A stretch of 64,000 nt of DNA from Parastagonospora avenae f. sp. tritici 18332-5 (GCA_022559985.1 JAFJTR010000002.1:744001-808000), one strand, 5' to 3'; positions 1-11,139 are shown, numbered from the stretch's first letter. Made by a program: numbers and translations. The notes: generated from the letters alone by a model not told the origin.

Positions 1-1
1 G

Positions 2-868
2 GAGCTACATGGTATCAAAGACATTCGGTCGATTCCCCATCGCGGTGTGTTGATCCGCTTCGAGTGCATCGGAGACGCAGATAGCTTCCGCTCGCAGCTC
101 AATGACGACTACTGGAAGAACGACACTCTTCACGTAGAGTTTTGTCCCAACTCCGAGATGGATGAGCATCTCGAAGCTTACAAGCCGGGCAAAAAGCCAA
201 GCTTGAAGCTTTTCGTGCGAAATGTGCGAGGCGTGACGGCTCCGCAGATCGACGACATTCAGGTCAACGCTGGAGGATTTGCGTTCATCTTCCTTACTGC
301 TGATGATGCAGCAACGCTCATTGACAAGTTTCCCAATGGGGTCAAAACCCGAGGTGGCCCCAAGATTTATCTTGCAGCTCCGGGTCACAAGGACAAGAAG
401 GATCTCATGGCATTCAACGCAGCTCGAGCGAGATTGTCAAGCGCACCAGCTCAGCCACCGGCTCAGCGACAAGCACCAGTTGCACCCGTCTCGAGGGCTG
501 TCCCTACCACTGACACTACGCCCATGGCAAAGCGAACTTATGCACCTACGACTCAGCCCATATCAGGAGTTAAGCCCGCAGCTGAAGCTAAGCTTGGAGG
601 ACTAGTCGCACAGACTCAGTCATTAAGCTTGGTTTCACGTCCAGTGCGCGTGAAGCTCGTCAAGCTCCCAACCTGGACCACTGAAGCCGACATACGGACT
701 TTTCTCGGAGGTTTCGCGATTGCGGGGGATGGAGTGGCTCTAAATCGTGATTACGCCTTTGTTTGGCTGTCGTATGACGCTGAGGCGCAACGATCAGTCA
801 CTACGCTCGACAAGCGCATCCTGAATGGCAAGGCAATCACGGTCAAGCTCGCGGCCGTTGCTAAGTAG
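2..868 (+). CDS. RRM-like RNA-binding protein, 3' part only
   Basis: The reading frame is open from the first complete codon of the window to TAG at 866-868, giving 288 visible residues, so the 5' end lies outside. A GTG at 47 is not a credible eukaryotic start. Two regions resemble RNA recognition motifs. The first contains KLFVRNVRGV followed by GGFAFIFLTADDAATLI. The second, near the C-terminus, contains VRVKLVKLPTWTTEADI and DYAFVWLSYDAEAQ. A low-complexity linker rich in Ala, Pro, Gln and Thr separates them. This arrangement suggests an RNA-binding protein, but the family was assigned by eye from RNP-like strands and no orthologue is recognised. No intron is needed in the visible part. 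Confidence 0.7.
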   Translation, partial: ELHGIKDIRSIPHRGVLIRFECIGDADSFRSQLNDDYWKNDTLHVEFCPNSEMDEHLEAYKPGKKPSLKLFVRNVRGVTAPQIDDIQVNAGGFAFIFLTADDAATLIDKFPNGVKTRGGPKIYLAAPGHKDKKDLMAFNAARARLSSAPAQPPAQRQAPVAPVSRAVPTTDTTPMAKRTYAPTTQPISGVKPAAEAKLGGLVAQTQSLSLVSRPVRVKLVKLPTWTTEADIRTFLGGFAIAGDGVALNRDYAFVWLSYDAEAQRSVTTLDKRILNGKAITVKLAAVAK

Positions 869-2338
869 GAGGTTTTCGTCTGCCAGGTCAAACAGTACGT
901 GTACCCAAGTGATTGTTTTCCATATCATCATGTATCGTATACTCCAGCATGTCAGATCGGCTTGCGGTCGAATCTTTGTCAATTAAACCTATTAAAACCC
1001 CTAATCCATGATTCCTTTCATGTGTGTTTAACACATTCATCGCCTGACCGAGACAGTTATATGCCTTGTATTGCGGAACAGGTCTCTCACGATCATCTGA
1101 TTACAGATGTACACAAAATCTATACTCTCTATATTCATCATGCAGCGCACTTCACTGCAACCTCGATAAACGCTCTCCCTTTCGATAATTGGCGAGACAT
1201 AATCAGGACTGGAAAATCTTTTGATCTGGCATCCTATAACGCGTTCTGACGTTTCGGAACCTCTTGAGATACTGCATCGCTTGTGCTGGTGCAAGATGCT
1301 GCGCTTCCTGCCACCAATTTCACCGAACGAAATTAAAGCATAGCTTGCTAAGATTTCGCTGCATGCCGAATAGTGGACAACTCAGCAACGTGTACTTGGA
1401 AAGCTGACAGACAACCCCGAATTCTCGAACGATCGTTCAGCCATCTATGGTACCGCTCTCCGGGATCTGCAGGATTAAATTTTGTGGTGCCGCGAGTCTG
1501 AGGCCTTTTGAGGCGCGAGAAGGGCACGAAAACGGCATTTTAATATACCTGCATCACTTCGAACCACCTGGATACGACATTTTTGCATGTACTTATGTCC
1601 ATTTACATGTCTCCAAGGCGCCAGTGCTTTCTAGCAGAACACGCACTAGCAGTGCGAAGTGGCACAGTGTTTCCGCACAGCCCATTGCTTGGACGGCCCC
1701 AAGACTATCTCAAAAACCCAAGCAAATTTTCGACTTCTCCAACGATTGAAACATGAGACTTAGACGGAAGCAAAAGTGCTCTTGTCTACCGACCTCGGGA
1801 ATCATATGGTCCGTGCCCCTATGCATACGAGCAGGCAGTAGTTCTGTTGTAGCTGCCTCGAAAATTCTTCTGCGTATATTCACTGTGGAGTGGTCGCACC
1901 ATTGTGGGTGCACCAAGCATCGGTGAAAGGCAAACACTCCTCAGTCATTATTATTCACGTTCACCAACAGGGTCCGAGCGCGTCCCAGCCTTCCACTACA
2001 TAACCTTCGCCCGACTCCACGGAAGGTTTTCTCTACTCTCCAAATTTTTGGTTCTACATCAACTCTGAGGAAAATTGTTACCTTTTACAAAGACTCCTGA
2101 GTTCCATACACGCCGCCAACCGTATCACTTGCGTTAGCAACACCAGCTTCTTTCACGCACACATCGATATTGCGCTCTTTGCCACCCACAAACTCAACAA
2201 AGCTTGTCTTCAGACAAAGCCCGCACATCGACCGAGCTTGCTCAAAGCAATACTCTCGCTGCGATCCTGTCTACCAACTTCAACACGACCTCACTCAACC
2301 ACAAAGAAATCACAAACACACATACAACACCAAACAAA
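869..2338. other. intergenic, no gene seen
   Basis: About 1.5 kb with no convincing coding signal. Short open frames at 899-1249 and 1447-1749 lack any recognisable motif. The last 200 bases before 2339 are rich in C, A and T and look like the promoter and 5' leader of the zinc-finger gene. Confidence 0.6.
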
Positions 2339-3583
2339 ATGACTCGCAGCACCCGATCTGCAGTCGCAGCTGCGCCGAAAGATACTTCCGCTACCCTCAC
2401 CTCAATCGTAGAGGCCGCCGTCGCTCAGGCTATGCCAGTGGAGACGGACATCGACATTGATCTCATGGATAACCCTATCAAGGATACCACCGTCACTGCG
2501 CCGGTCGCAGAGTATGAGGAGGACCTGATTGACTATGATGATGATAAGCTGGTGCCTGCCGGTCATGACAGTGGAGACGACACCCTGATCGGGCTCAACG
2601 ACGTAGACATCAAGTTTGAGGATGAGACCACCGTAGCCAAGGTCAAGTCGCTGGCCAAGGAGCAGGCCGATAATACGCAAGCCATGCAAGAAGTAGCTGA
2701 CCAGTACTTCGCGCAGGCCAAGTACATGATGAGCATGGGCCCGCAAACCCTACTCGGTTCCTCACCCAATATGGCGTCTGTGCTGCAGCTCAACAATGTG
2801 GGCGACAACGTGAATGTCAATGTGTCTATCAACGGCTTCACTTATGAGGTCACCTGGAAGGTCGCTGCTGTCCACGGCGAGCAGCCTCAGCCTGCCATCG
2901 AGCAACCTGCCGCCAGCTTCGCGGTCAATACTACCCAGCGCAAGACCTCCCTTCGCGACGCATCCCCACTTTCAGCCAGCGCACTTCCTGCCGCCCGCTC
3001 CGCCATCAAGTGCAAGTTTGGCAGCAAGTGCAACAAGGGTACTTCTTGCACCTTTGACCACACCGTCAAGGTCAAGCTCTGCGCGTGGGTCAACACTGCG
3101 CAGGGCTGCACCAAGGGCAAGGCTTGCGAGTTTTCACACGACAACGAGGGTGCGAAGTGTACTCGTAGCACCACCCGAACCGGCTGTGCTAACGGCAAGG
3201 GCTGCGCATTCAAGCATGGCGACGATGTCGGTATCGCAGTCAAGCCGAAGACTGTCGCGCCTCCAGCTGAGCAGGTGAAGACTGCTCCTCCTACCAACGC
3301 CCCAATTGGACCGAGGGGTGGCAACATTCCTCCGACCAACGCACCGACTGGTCCTAAGAGCAATGGCGGTGCGCAGCAGGACGCCAAGTTTGCGGGACAG
3401 AAGCGTCGCCGCGACCAAGACGATGACGGCGGCAATGAGACGCAGCACAAGCGCGTCAACGACACCACTGGCAACTTCAAGGCTGGTAGCAGCAACAACC
3501 GTGGCGTGGAGCAGCACCAAGGTCGTGGTGGCGCTGAGCCTGGAGGAGAGATGCGCATCAAGGGCGCTGCAGGTGGGCAATAG
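2339..3583 (+). CDS. CCCH zinc-finger protein with three fingers
   Basis: Single-exon gene of 414 residues. The frame is open further upstream, but the first ATG is at 2339 in an A-rich context, so I start there. An acidic N-terminal half (residues about 30-110) precedes three CCCH fingers in tandem. Finger 1 spans about 225-241 with C-x5-C-x5-C-x3-H spacing. Finger 2 (248-267) and finger 3 (274-293) have C-x8-C-x5-C-x3-H. The C-terminus is disordered, rich in Pro, Gly, Asn and Gln, and has a basic KRRR patch near a likely nuclear localisation signal. Tandem CCCH fingers of this type usually bind RNA. The precise role is not known, and I do not recognise a named orthologue. Confidence 0.85.
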   Translation: MTRSTRSAVAAAPKDTSATLTSIVEAAVAQAMPVETDIDIDLMDNPIKDTTVTAPVAEYEEDLIDYDDDKLVPAGHDSGDDTLIGLNDVDIKFEDETTVAKVKSLAKEQADNTQAMQEVADQYFAQAKYMMSMGPQTLLGSSPNMASVLQLNNVGDNVNVNVSINGFTYEVTWKVAAVHGEQPQPAIEQPAASFAVNTTQRKTSLRDASPLSASALPAARSAIKCKFGSKCNKGTSCTFDHTVKVKLCAWVNTAQGCTKGKACEFSHDNEGAKCTRSTTRTGCANGKGCAFKHGDDVGIAVKPKTVAPPAEQVKTAPPTNAPIGPRGGNIPPTNAPTGPKSNGGAQQDAKFAGQKRRRDQDDDGGNETQHKRVNDTTGNFKAGSSNNRGVEQHQGRGGAEPGGEMRIKGAAGGQ

Positions 3584-3922
3584 AGGAGATGGAGCTCGCG
3601 CTGGGTCTAGGGGTAGAAGCTAGGAACGCTGAATTGTTGTGGATTTGCCACCTATAGAAATAATGAAATGAGTCTCGATCCTACAATATCTGTCATTTTC
3701 ATGATTGAGTAATAGTGAAGATTACCCGGCTGTTGTTTTCATTTTGCCATTGTTCACCATGGAAACGTATTGCAACTCTCGTCGCATACATCTAAGGTTC
3801 GTGTTATTCGATCGCTGATGAGTCGTCATAGGACACGAAGTGCTAACGCTCTAGTGTTAGTATGCAATTACTCATTGAAACATCCCACATCTCCTTCACG
3901 CTAATGTACTATCCTTGACCCA
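3584..3922. other. intergenic between convergent genes
   Basis: These 339 bases hold the 3' flanks of the CCCH gene and the minus-strand nitroreductase gene. The stretch is AT-rich and nothing else is seen. Confidence 0.6.
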
Positions 3923-4740
3923 TCAGCCCGAATCCGATGCATTGTCACCTCCAAAGACCTTCAAAGACTCTTCCAGATAAGTCCTCTCCGGCTCCGGTCC
4001 CGGTCCCTCAGTCATCTCTCCAAAGACGAGCTGAGCCTCCAAGGTCCAGCTTTCCGGGATGTTGCTACAAGCAATTAGCATCTGTTCATTCTTCAGGGGT
4101 AGCCAAAATGCGTACTACTTCTCTCTGATCCACGGCAGGGTATGTGGCTGGTAATGCTGCAAATTACATCCAAGCCCTTCAGCTTCCAGCGCTGTCCATA
4201 CCACAAATTGCAGCATTCCTGTCGCAGGTTCGTGAACGCTGGGGAACTCTCTGAAGGCCGGTAGGAAAATCTCTGGCAGATTGGAGACCACCGATGGGTC
4301 GTCGAAGAAGAGGACCTGTTTGATTAGAGTGGGGTGCAAAATCTATAAATATGGTACGAACTTACAGTGCCATAGGCTCTCTTGAACATACCAATTCTTG
4401 GGACGATCAGATTGGCGAGATCCTTCGGAGAACAATTAGGCATGATTTCCTCGGTATGCGTCCATAGTGCGGTGTGCTCAGTCTCATAGAGGACAATGCA
4501 GCGGTTACTGCGGACGTTGACTGTGAATTGCTCAGCATCGTTTGGAGGCAAAGACATCAATGAAAATCAACGACTTCGATCAATCAGTGAGTTATGTAAC
4601 ATACATGGTGTAGGGCAGTATTTGAGTGCTTCATGCACAATCTCAGTGATGCGGGTCTGTGAGACAGGTGACGTATTTGTCAGCGTGTACACTGATCGAC
4701 GTTTGGCAACCGCGTCGAGAAATGAGGTAGTCGATGCCAT
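3923..4740 (-). CDS. nitroreductase family protein, Frm2/Hbn1-like, possibly damaged
   Basis: The N-terminus reads MASTTSFLDAVAKRRSVYTL, followed by a helix ending in EALKYCPTP, as in fungal Frm2/Hbn1 nitroreductases (FMN-dependent, linked to oxidative stress and lipid signalling). Downstream parts also fit: RCIVLYETEHTALW, YGTVLFFDDPSVV, VVWTALEAEGLGCNLQHY and IPESWTLEAQLVFGE. The last three exons splice cleanly: up to 4366, 4119-4315 and 3923-4064, with GT-AG introns and matching phases. The junction of exon 1 (4740 to about 4608) with exon 2 is a problem. A GTATGT donor lies at about 4607, but no acceptor gives the right frame. The expected flavin-binding NSQST-like motif occurs near 4520-4534 in a different frame from the segment that follows. 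The gene may be mis-spliced in my reading, or degenerate. Confidence 0.65.
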
Positions 4741-5510
4741 GATGAGCAGAATATCTTGTGTTGAAGGCGGATGTTTGGTCGTGTTGTGGCCTCGATGAAA
4801 GTGCTGTCTTTATGGTATATGTAACTACCACTTCCATAAGGCCCCCCAGCGGTCTACGGGTGTCTCCCGCCATGTCCAATCTATCAGCTGACTGCATGGC
4901 CACGTTGCACTCAGAGCTTCAGGAAGCGTTTTCATCATGACTTTGGACTGAGAATATCCAATCGGAGTTGAGTGTTACAGCAAAAGCTTGCGCTGGATGT
5001 GCGGGCGTATTCCTTTTTGCGCTAATTCAGAACATGCTAACCTGCCCCGGTGGTGCTGCGATTCAGCTCTGGCTTCAGTGTCTGATTGAATGCATGTTTC
5101 CAAGATTGTTATAAATATTCTGATTACTTATAGCAGATAAAGATATCTAGTTGCTCTTATTAGGCGTGCGTCGCGCTTAGCGTGCAAAGGTTGCTGTTCA
5201 GCCAAAAAGCGACGAATCAGAAGCCTTTTTAATTCTAGCTGCATAAATAGATTTGCTGACCAAGTCCATGACATAGGTGTGAATTCCAGCTTCCTCGAAA
5301 TGTCTGCATGTACCTGAACACTGCTTTGAGACAGAGAAGGGAAGATGGATCGCCCTGTTTCACACGATGATGAACCCCATTTTCTAGCCTCGGCTCGGCT
5401 TTCTTTCTCCATACGCTCCCATCTCCGAACACCACCACGAATTTCTTTCCCTGAACACCGCACAACGCATATATAGCCAGAAACCGTGGCCCAGACGAGC
5501 AAGTTGATCT
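4741..5510. other. intergenic, divergent promoter region
   Basis: 770 bases between the minus-strand nitroreductase start and the plus-strand dehydratase start. The middle (about 5100-5150) is AT-rich. The minus-strand open frames at 5128-5728 show no motif and overlap the dehydratase exon, so they are not kept. Confidence 0.55.
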
Positions 5511-6277
5511 ATGTCAGCCAGAAAAGCATACCTCACGGGGTACAATCTGTTGTTCGCGTCGCTCTGGACATCCGTTTTCATCAACGCCGTGTCGAACGCG
5601 AAAAATGGCAAGCAACACCTCTTCGACGCAACAGAATCGCAAGCGCGATGGATCCAGACTGCTTCTTTGATCGAAGTCGTGCATTCTGCTACCGGTACTA
5701 CCTCCCTACCCCTTACCAGCCACCACAATGCTCATACCTACCAGGCTTGATCAAGTCGCCAGTAAGCACCACAGCCCTACAAGTCGTCACACGAGTGATC
5801 CAAGTATGGATGGTGTGGTACAGCTTTCCCATCAGTACTGCTAGCTCGAGTGCGTATTTGGCGCTTTTGCTGGCATGGAGTGCGGCGGATACCCTGAGGT
5901 ATCTATACTTAGCCGCCAATCTCTGGAACAAGGCACCGGGGTGGCTAGTTTGGGTGAGGTACGTGTATCAGCATGACAATAGGCCGGAGATCACGCTAAT
6001 GGAAGAGCAGATATACGATGTTTTATCCACTCTATCCAATCGGTATTGGTGCAGAATGGTGGTTGCTATACCAGGCGATTGAGCCTGCTGGCAAGATCAG
6101 TACCGTGATACCACCAATCTTCTGGTTCTGTTTGATGCTGTATATTCCTGGTAAATATCTTGCGCAGGTCGCGCGAAGCACTCAAAGCTAATATCATATC
6201 TAGGATCGTACACGATGTATACGTACATGATCAAGCAGCGGAGAAAAACACTGGGGAAGTCAAAGAAGAGTATGTAA
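5511..6277 (+). CDS. phs1: very-long-chain (3R)-3-hydroxyacyl-CoA dehydratase, Phs1/HACD type
   Basis: Four exons, 5511-5694, 5745-5958, 6011-6150 and 6204-6277, join in phase to give 203 residues. The product belongs to the PTPLA/HACD family, which removes water from 3-hydroxyacyl-CoA in the third step of fatty acid elongation in the ER membrane. Family signatures are YLTGYNLLFASLW near the N-terminus, IQTASLIEVVHSATGLIKSP across the first junction, and TTALQVVTRV. The catalytic pair sits in YPIGIGAEW: the Tyr and the Glu seven residues later match the active-site spacing known for yeast Phs1. Several membrane helices are visible. The C-terminus ends in a lysine-rich tail (KQRRKTLGKSKKSM), consistent with an ER-retention type signal. 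All introns are 50-53 nt with GT-AG ends. Confidence 0.93.
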
Positions 6278-6633
6278 TTTCATAGCTCTACTGGTGATTT
6301 CCAGGTCGATGTTTGTTGTATCTGTGCGAGTCATTCCTAAGATCGGAAAATTGTTTTCTTCGTCTTCTCTCTCATGGATCTGGTTTCTCGCGAATGTAAT
6401 AAATATGAACATGATCGCAATCCACGCCAAGCATCCGCATGCACTCGGGCGCGTCAGCTTACATATCTCCCCACTTCCACACCTCTCACATCTCACATCT
6501 CACATCGCACATCTCGCATCTCGTATCTCACAGCCTCTTCTGCGCACATAAGCTGTAGTAAACTCTACCTCCAGCTCCATGGGTTTTGTTTAGATTCCAT
6601 CCAACGCGATTCATACTGCAGCCCGCTTGAGCG
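6278..6633. other. intergenic, upstream of HET gene
   Basis: 356 bases holding the 3' flank of the dehydratase gene and a pyrimidine-rich stretch with repeated CTCACATCT-like units around 6480-6530. This is probably the leader of the following HET gene. Confidence 0.55.
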
Positions 6634-8478
6634 ATGGAGGGGCGTCAATCAACATACTCTTATACTTCGCTGGACGAAACCAAACGGGAAATCCGCCTTC
6701 TTCGCATTCTGCCTAGATATTCTAGCGACTCTCCTGATTCGCAAACCCCGGCCGGGGTGGTTGCGCAAAGCGAAGCACTAGTTCACGATACCATCAAATG
6801 TAAATTCAGCCTCATCTCGCTTAACAGTCCACCACCCTTTGAGGCCCTCTCCTATACATGGGGCAGTCCTGGAGCAGGACGCACAATCGAAGTTGAAGGC
6901 CATGTAGTCTCGGTCACAAACAATCTCTACTCCGCACTCCATCATCTACGCCAAGATCGAGAACGGATCATGTGGATCGATGCGTTGTGTATCAATCAAA
7001 ATAATCTCAACGAACGAACCAATCAAGTAGCGCTGATGCAGTATATCTATAGCCTCGCATCGACAGTGACTGTTTTCCTTGGTGAAGCCTGGGAGGGGAG
7101 TGATGTAGCCATGGGCTTCTTACAGCGAATGCACGCGGATCCCAAGCTTCACTTTGACCCATACCTCGATCCACATATCGAGATTCAAGGCATGGATCTG
7201 GGATCCGTGTTGTTGAGAGACCACCTCATCACATTTTTCTCACTGCCGTGGTTCACGCGAGTCTGGACGATTCAAGAATACGTCCTTGCACGGCAAATCA
7301 CCGTACAGTGTGGGACACACTCCATAAATGGCGACATCTTCCTCACCATTTTCAATCGTTTCAAAACGCATGCTTCAGGATGTTGCGGGCAGTCCAACGT
7401 ATTCTGGAACCACAAGTCTTCGGGGCCGTTCTCGCTTAGCGATCATATCGAGGCTGTGCGGCTGCTGAATGCCGTCAAAGCTCATCGCACTGAGATGGCC
7501 GTGGACATGATCTGGCTGGCTTCGAAATTCTGGTCGCGCCAGTGTTTCGATCCGAGGGATAAGTTCTATGGTGTTTCAGGCCTGCTTGGGCATGGAGACG
7601 TTCACGTTGATTATACCATCCCTCCGGCGGAATTGTACACGCGGGTAGCCATTGATGCTATACGGCAGAGTCGGTCATTAAATATTCTCACTTACACGTG
7701 TGGAAAGAGGCAGGCGACATTCGGCTTGCCTTCATTCGTGCCGGATTGGACTGCATCTCTCAGGTCTGGCGAGCCCGATAGTGTGGCTTTTCGCGTCATG
7801 ATCCTGAGCGATGGACTATACGATGCTTGCAGGGGAATGTCCGCTGAAGTGAACCTTATTGCTTCTGATCAAGCGACTACCCTGGGTGTTATCGTTGACA
7901 CTATTGCCCAAATTGTGACGGGTGAGAAGATGTCGGCGGACGAGGTACCGGAATTCCTCCGCCAGGCTTCTCGGGTGGCGAACTCACCACAAGCCCAGTA
8001 TGGCTCCGGAGCGAACGCGTTATGGAGAACGATATGTGGAGATACGATGCGAGGTGACTACACACATCGCCGTGCAGTGGAGACTGACTGTCTTGTTTAC
8101 GTGCCATGGAGAAGATACGCATGTTCACAGGACTACATACCCCCCACCGACGGCCTCCTTGAATTTAGCGCCTCATTCAACACTGTGAGGATCGGAAGGG
8201 ACTTTTGTATCACCAGAAAAGGATATATCGGCTGGATACCCTTCGGTTCCTTAATAGGCGATTGCGTAGTCATCATGCCTGGCGGTAGAGTTCCTTACAT
8301 CCTGCGACCATTTTGCGACGACGAAGCTGAGGATATTGTGGCGACTTGGGACGCTGGCTGGCCAGATAATCCGACAACCGTCCCACACTACACGTTCATT
8401 GGTGATGCATACATTCATGGCATCATGGACGGGGAAGCTTACGATGGACGGAAGCTGGAGCCGTTGATCTTGCATTGA
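6634..8478 (+). CDS. HET-domain (heterokaryon incompatibility) protein 1
   Basis: Single-exon gene of 614 residues. The HET domain occupies roughly residues 55-210. Its hallmark blocks are FEALSYTWGSP, then IMWIDALCINQNNLNERTNQ, then an aliphatic block ending TVTVFLGEAWEG. The C-terminal part carries the conserved tail FIGDAYIHGIMDGEAYDG, which is common in long HET proteins. Such proteins take part in non-self recognition after hyphal fusion and trigger cell death, but most HET paralogues have no tested role. There is no NACHT, ankyrin or WD40 extension, so it is the stand-alone type. A second protein of the same design lies at 37756-39582. It is similar in length but not closely similar in sequence. 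Confidence 0.92.
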   Translation: MEGRQSTYSYTSLDETKREIRLLRILPRYSSDSPDSQTPAGVVAQSEALVHDTIKCKFSLISLNSPPPFEALSYTWGSPGAGRTIEVEGHVVSVTNNLYSALHHLRQDRERIMWIDALCINQNNLNERTNQVALMQYIYSLASTVTVFLGEAWEGSDVAMGFLQRMHADPKLHFDPYLDPHIEIQGMDLGSVLLRDHLITFFSLPWFTRVWTIQEYVLARQITVQCGTHSINGDIFLTIFNRFKTHASGCCGQSNVFWNHKSSGPFSLSDHIEAVRLLNAVKAHRTEMAVDMIWLASKFWSRQCFDPRDKFYGVSGLLGHGDVHVDYTIPPAELYTRVAIDAIRQSRSLNILTYTCGKRQATFGLPSFVPDWTASLRSGEPDSVAFRVMILSDGLYDACRGMSAEVNLIASDQATTLGVIVDTIAQIVTGEKMSADEVPEFLRQASRVANSPQAQYGSGANALWRTICGDTMRGDYTHRRAVETDCLVYVPWRRYACSQDYIPPTDGLLEFSASFNTVRIGRDFCITRKGYIGWIPFGSLIGDCVVIMPGGRVPYILRPFCDDEAEDIVATWDAGWPDNPTTVPHYTFIGDAYIHGIMDGEAYDGRKLEPLILH

Positions 8479-8688
8479 GAGCAACTTTCAAGTTCGGCGC
8501 CATAGCGTGTTCCGTCGGGGCTTGGGGATCCGACATGGAGTGACAGGTATAGAAGCACCAAGAGTATCACTTCTACACCTACATAAAGCTACTCCGTACT
8601 TTTGAACAAAAATATTGGATGCTGTGTGTTCATGTCCAAAGCAGCATGTCCTTCCACACCTCGATCTCCCGCAAGAGGACGAGTTTGC

Positions 8689-8713
8689 GATGATGATGAT
8701 CATCATCATCATC
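8689..8713. repeat. palindromic GAT/ATC microsatellite
   Basis: Four GAT units run directly into their reverse complement, making a short perfect palindrome about 210 bases after the HET stop codon. Confidence 0.85.
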
Positions 8714-9609
8714 ACCACTTCACAACACTAAACACCAACGTCGACTGACCGAATTCCACAGCAATCAGACAAATATTATTGCTGATGCTGATTCTTTTGG
8801 GAATAGACATGGTATTTTCCTGCTTGATTTTTCTGGTCTCGCACGCAGAGAGGTGTAGTAGTTAGAACTAAAGTTCATCAAAAGCGCGAAGGCTTCATAC
8901 ACCAGGACCGCGAAGCTCATACTTCCAGAAGCGCGCCATTTGGATACATGAGAATAGTTGGGAGGGTGGTATGTAGCCTCTCGTTCTATCGTTATAAGGC
9001 CGTTCCCTACACATTTCGCAAACTTGTGTTCACTAAACGTTCCCATGGGAATCCATGTTCTTAAACACATACTGACGCACCCCATGACTCCATCTGCCCT
9101 CTTTCTTTGAACACAGTGACTTACTACAGCAGTCCAAGAATATTCAATACCACTGCATCGATACCGATACATCGTAATGCTTTTTCAGGCCTTTGCAAGG
9201 GGCGTGGGCATGGATGTTCGGTAGTTAGAGTTGCCCCATAAGCTCGCTTTTCATGTCTTTTCTAGTCTACCTTCTGACACGTAATGTGGTTAGAAAGTAA
9301 GTTTCGGCGGAAAGAGGTGATGCTTATACACTCGCCACTCGGCGCCAGGGAGGAGATATAGGCTGAAGAAATCAGAGGCCCAAAAAGCCATATTTCGGCA
9401 TATGAGAGTAGCAAGGTGTTGTGTGAATAATTTTTCGACCCACCACTTCTCTATCTTACTGTATACTCGCAAAACAACTGCATCCCTCGAAAAAAAATCC
9501 TTTGCGAGTTCCATGTTTTGAAACGCTTCCAGCAGATTTTTATAACTCTTTCAGTCATATTTGGTTGGTTGTATACTGTGTTCCATAAATGTACTGTTGG
9601 TAGGGCTTC

Positions 9610-9826
9610 GCACTAGTGCTGAAAGGAAATAACGATAACTAGGAATGCATTCTGTTCGGTAATTGTTCTTGACTTGATTGTACTAAGGAGGAGAACTACA
9701 CAAGAGATGGGCTCAGGGGTTCTGGTCTGAGCGCTGCTCGGACGCCGCGATCAGCGCGTCTGACCGCGTGACTGAGATCAGTGCGCCTGATCGCGTAGTT
9801 GAGATATTGACGATACTTGTGATCCG
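9610..9826. repeat. repeat A, copy 1
   Basis: This segment matches 10858-11068 along nearly its whole length. It starts CACTAGTGCTGAAAGGAAAT and ends near CTTGTGATCC. The core is a GC-rich block with two adjacent 27-bp units (9749-9775 and 9776-9802), each starting GATCA and containing GCGC and CGCG. A related start also occurs near 53047. The size and lack of coding suggest a non-autonomous element, but I could not find target duplications. Confidence 0.75.
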
Positions 9827-9904
9827 ACATGTACCATAAATACAACGATAGTAATGCTTACTGCCATTACTAAATCTTCCCTTCTCAATTCTCTAACAGA
9901 GAAA

Positions 9905-10172
9905 TTACGAAGAAGGCAGTCCTGCACAAACTCGTCAAGGCTCTAGTGTCTGATTTCTCGAGGCGCAGACATGACGTGACCTTGTGTCTGTGAGATTAAA
10001 AGGGTTCTTAATGATGTTGATGATTGGAATGACTAATCGCTCGTCGTATTCGTCTGATCTATGAACAGGTAGTTTTATCCCCTGCCCTTGTGCGACCAGC
10101 TGCACAGTCCATTCCATGCATTGCCATTCCAGCCGAGCCTGTGTTACAGCCCAACCTCGCTCATATCTGACA
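9905..10172. repeat. repeat B, copy 1
   Basis: Closely matches 27740-28018 in the same orientation. A shared stretch runs from CTGATCTATGAACAGGT through GTGCGACCAGCTGCACAGTC to CTCATATCTGACA, with scattered substitutions that are largely transitions. No coding function is seen. It is probably a relic of a mobile element. Confidence 0.8.
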
Positions 10173-10857
10173 GTGTCACTTTTCGTCAAACCTCAACACA
10201 GGATCTGATGAAGAACAAGGTTCGGCAAGGAGTAGTGATTCTTATACATAGTTTGATGAGCGTCACTTCGCGACAGAGATGGGCTGTGTCCCAAGAAACG
10301 AATTCTGCAAGTATCAAAAGCGGGGTCATTTCGATACATGAAGAACACTAGGAGTGTGTATAATGATACGTTTTTTGTCGCTACTCAGTTTTACTACATA
10401 CTCACAGAATCATTGCCTCTAACCAAGAAATGAGCGATGACGAAGACGTTCTCAAAGGCTCGCCAGACAACAGCCATGATTGCTTTTTTTGTCGCTTGTT
10501 CTAAGACAGCGAGAGTCGACGAAGCGCTACTTCGGAAACTCAGACCGATGATGATGCCCATCGCTTATCCTGTCCTTTCCTGCCGCAGATGTGCTATATG
10601 AGAAGGTAGACACACGAGGCCATTACCAGTTTACTTGGGCGCTTCTTGATGCACAGAAATTGGGTGTCTCGCTCCAGTTTCTTGGTTCGCATCGACAGTA
10701 CCTAGGTACTTTGAGTGTGGAGAGGAAAAGAAGAGAAGAAGGACTGGAATATATACCCGTCAGTCAGCGCCGGGGATACAAACTGTACGCCGAAACTCCC
10801 ACAGTCAAAACAGATCTATTTCAAAACATGGAAATAGCCAAGATGTTGGTCGGCTTT

Positions 10858-11068
10858 GCACTAAGTGCGAAAATAACTATAACTGCATTGTATTCGATTC
10901 GGTGATTGTTCTGATTGTTGTATGTACAAAGGAGGAGAACTACAGAAGGGAAGGCTCAGGGGTTCTGGTCTGAGCGCTGCTCGGACGCTGCGATCAGTGC
11001 GCTCGTTCGCGTGACTGAGATCATTGCGCCTGATCGCGTGGCTGAGATGTTGTCGATACTGGTGATCC
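10858..11068. repeat. repeat A, copy 2
   Basis: Second copy of the 9610-9826 repeat in the same orientation. The longest identical stretch covers CAGGGGTTCTGGTCTGAGCG and what follows. Differences are mostly C/T and A/G changes with a few small indels. Confidence 0.75.
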
Positions 11069-11139
11069 AACACCATGCTTTAGAGAGATATGAGAAGAAT
11101 GCATGTAGCCCAGGTGAAGCATCGCGGCTCGGGACATGC

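Noticed and set aside
899..1749. Frames of about 100 codons after the RRM-like gene
   Set aside because: No motif, no clear start context and AT-rich composition typical of intergenic DNA.
5128..5728. Overlapping minus-strand frames next to the dehydratase gene
   Set aside because: They overlap the well-supported first exon of the dehydratase on the other strand and show no motif.
10591..10905. 104-codon plus-strand frame inside the repeat-rich region
   Set aside because: Its 3' end overlaps repeat A and there is no recognisable motif.
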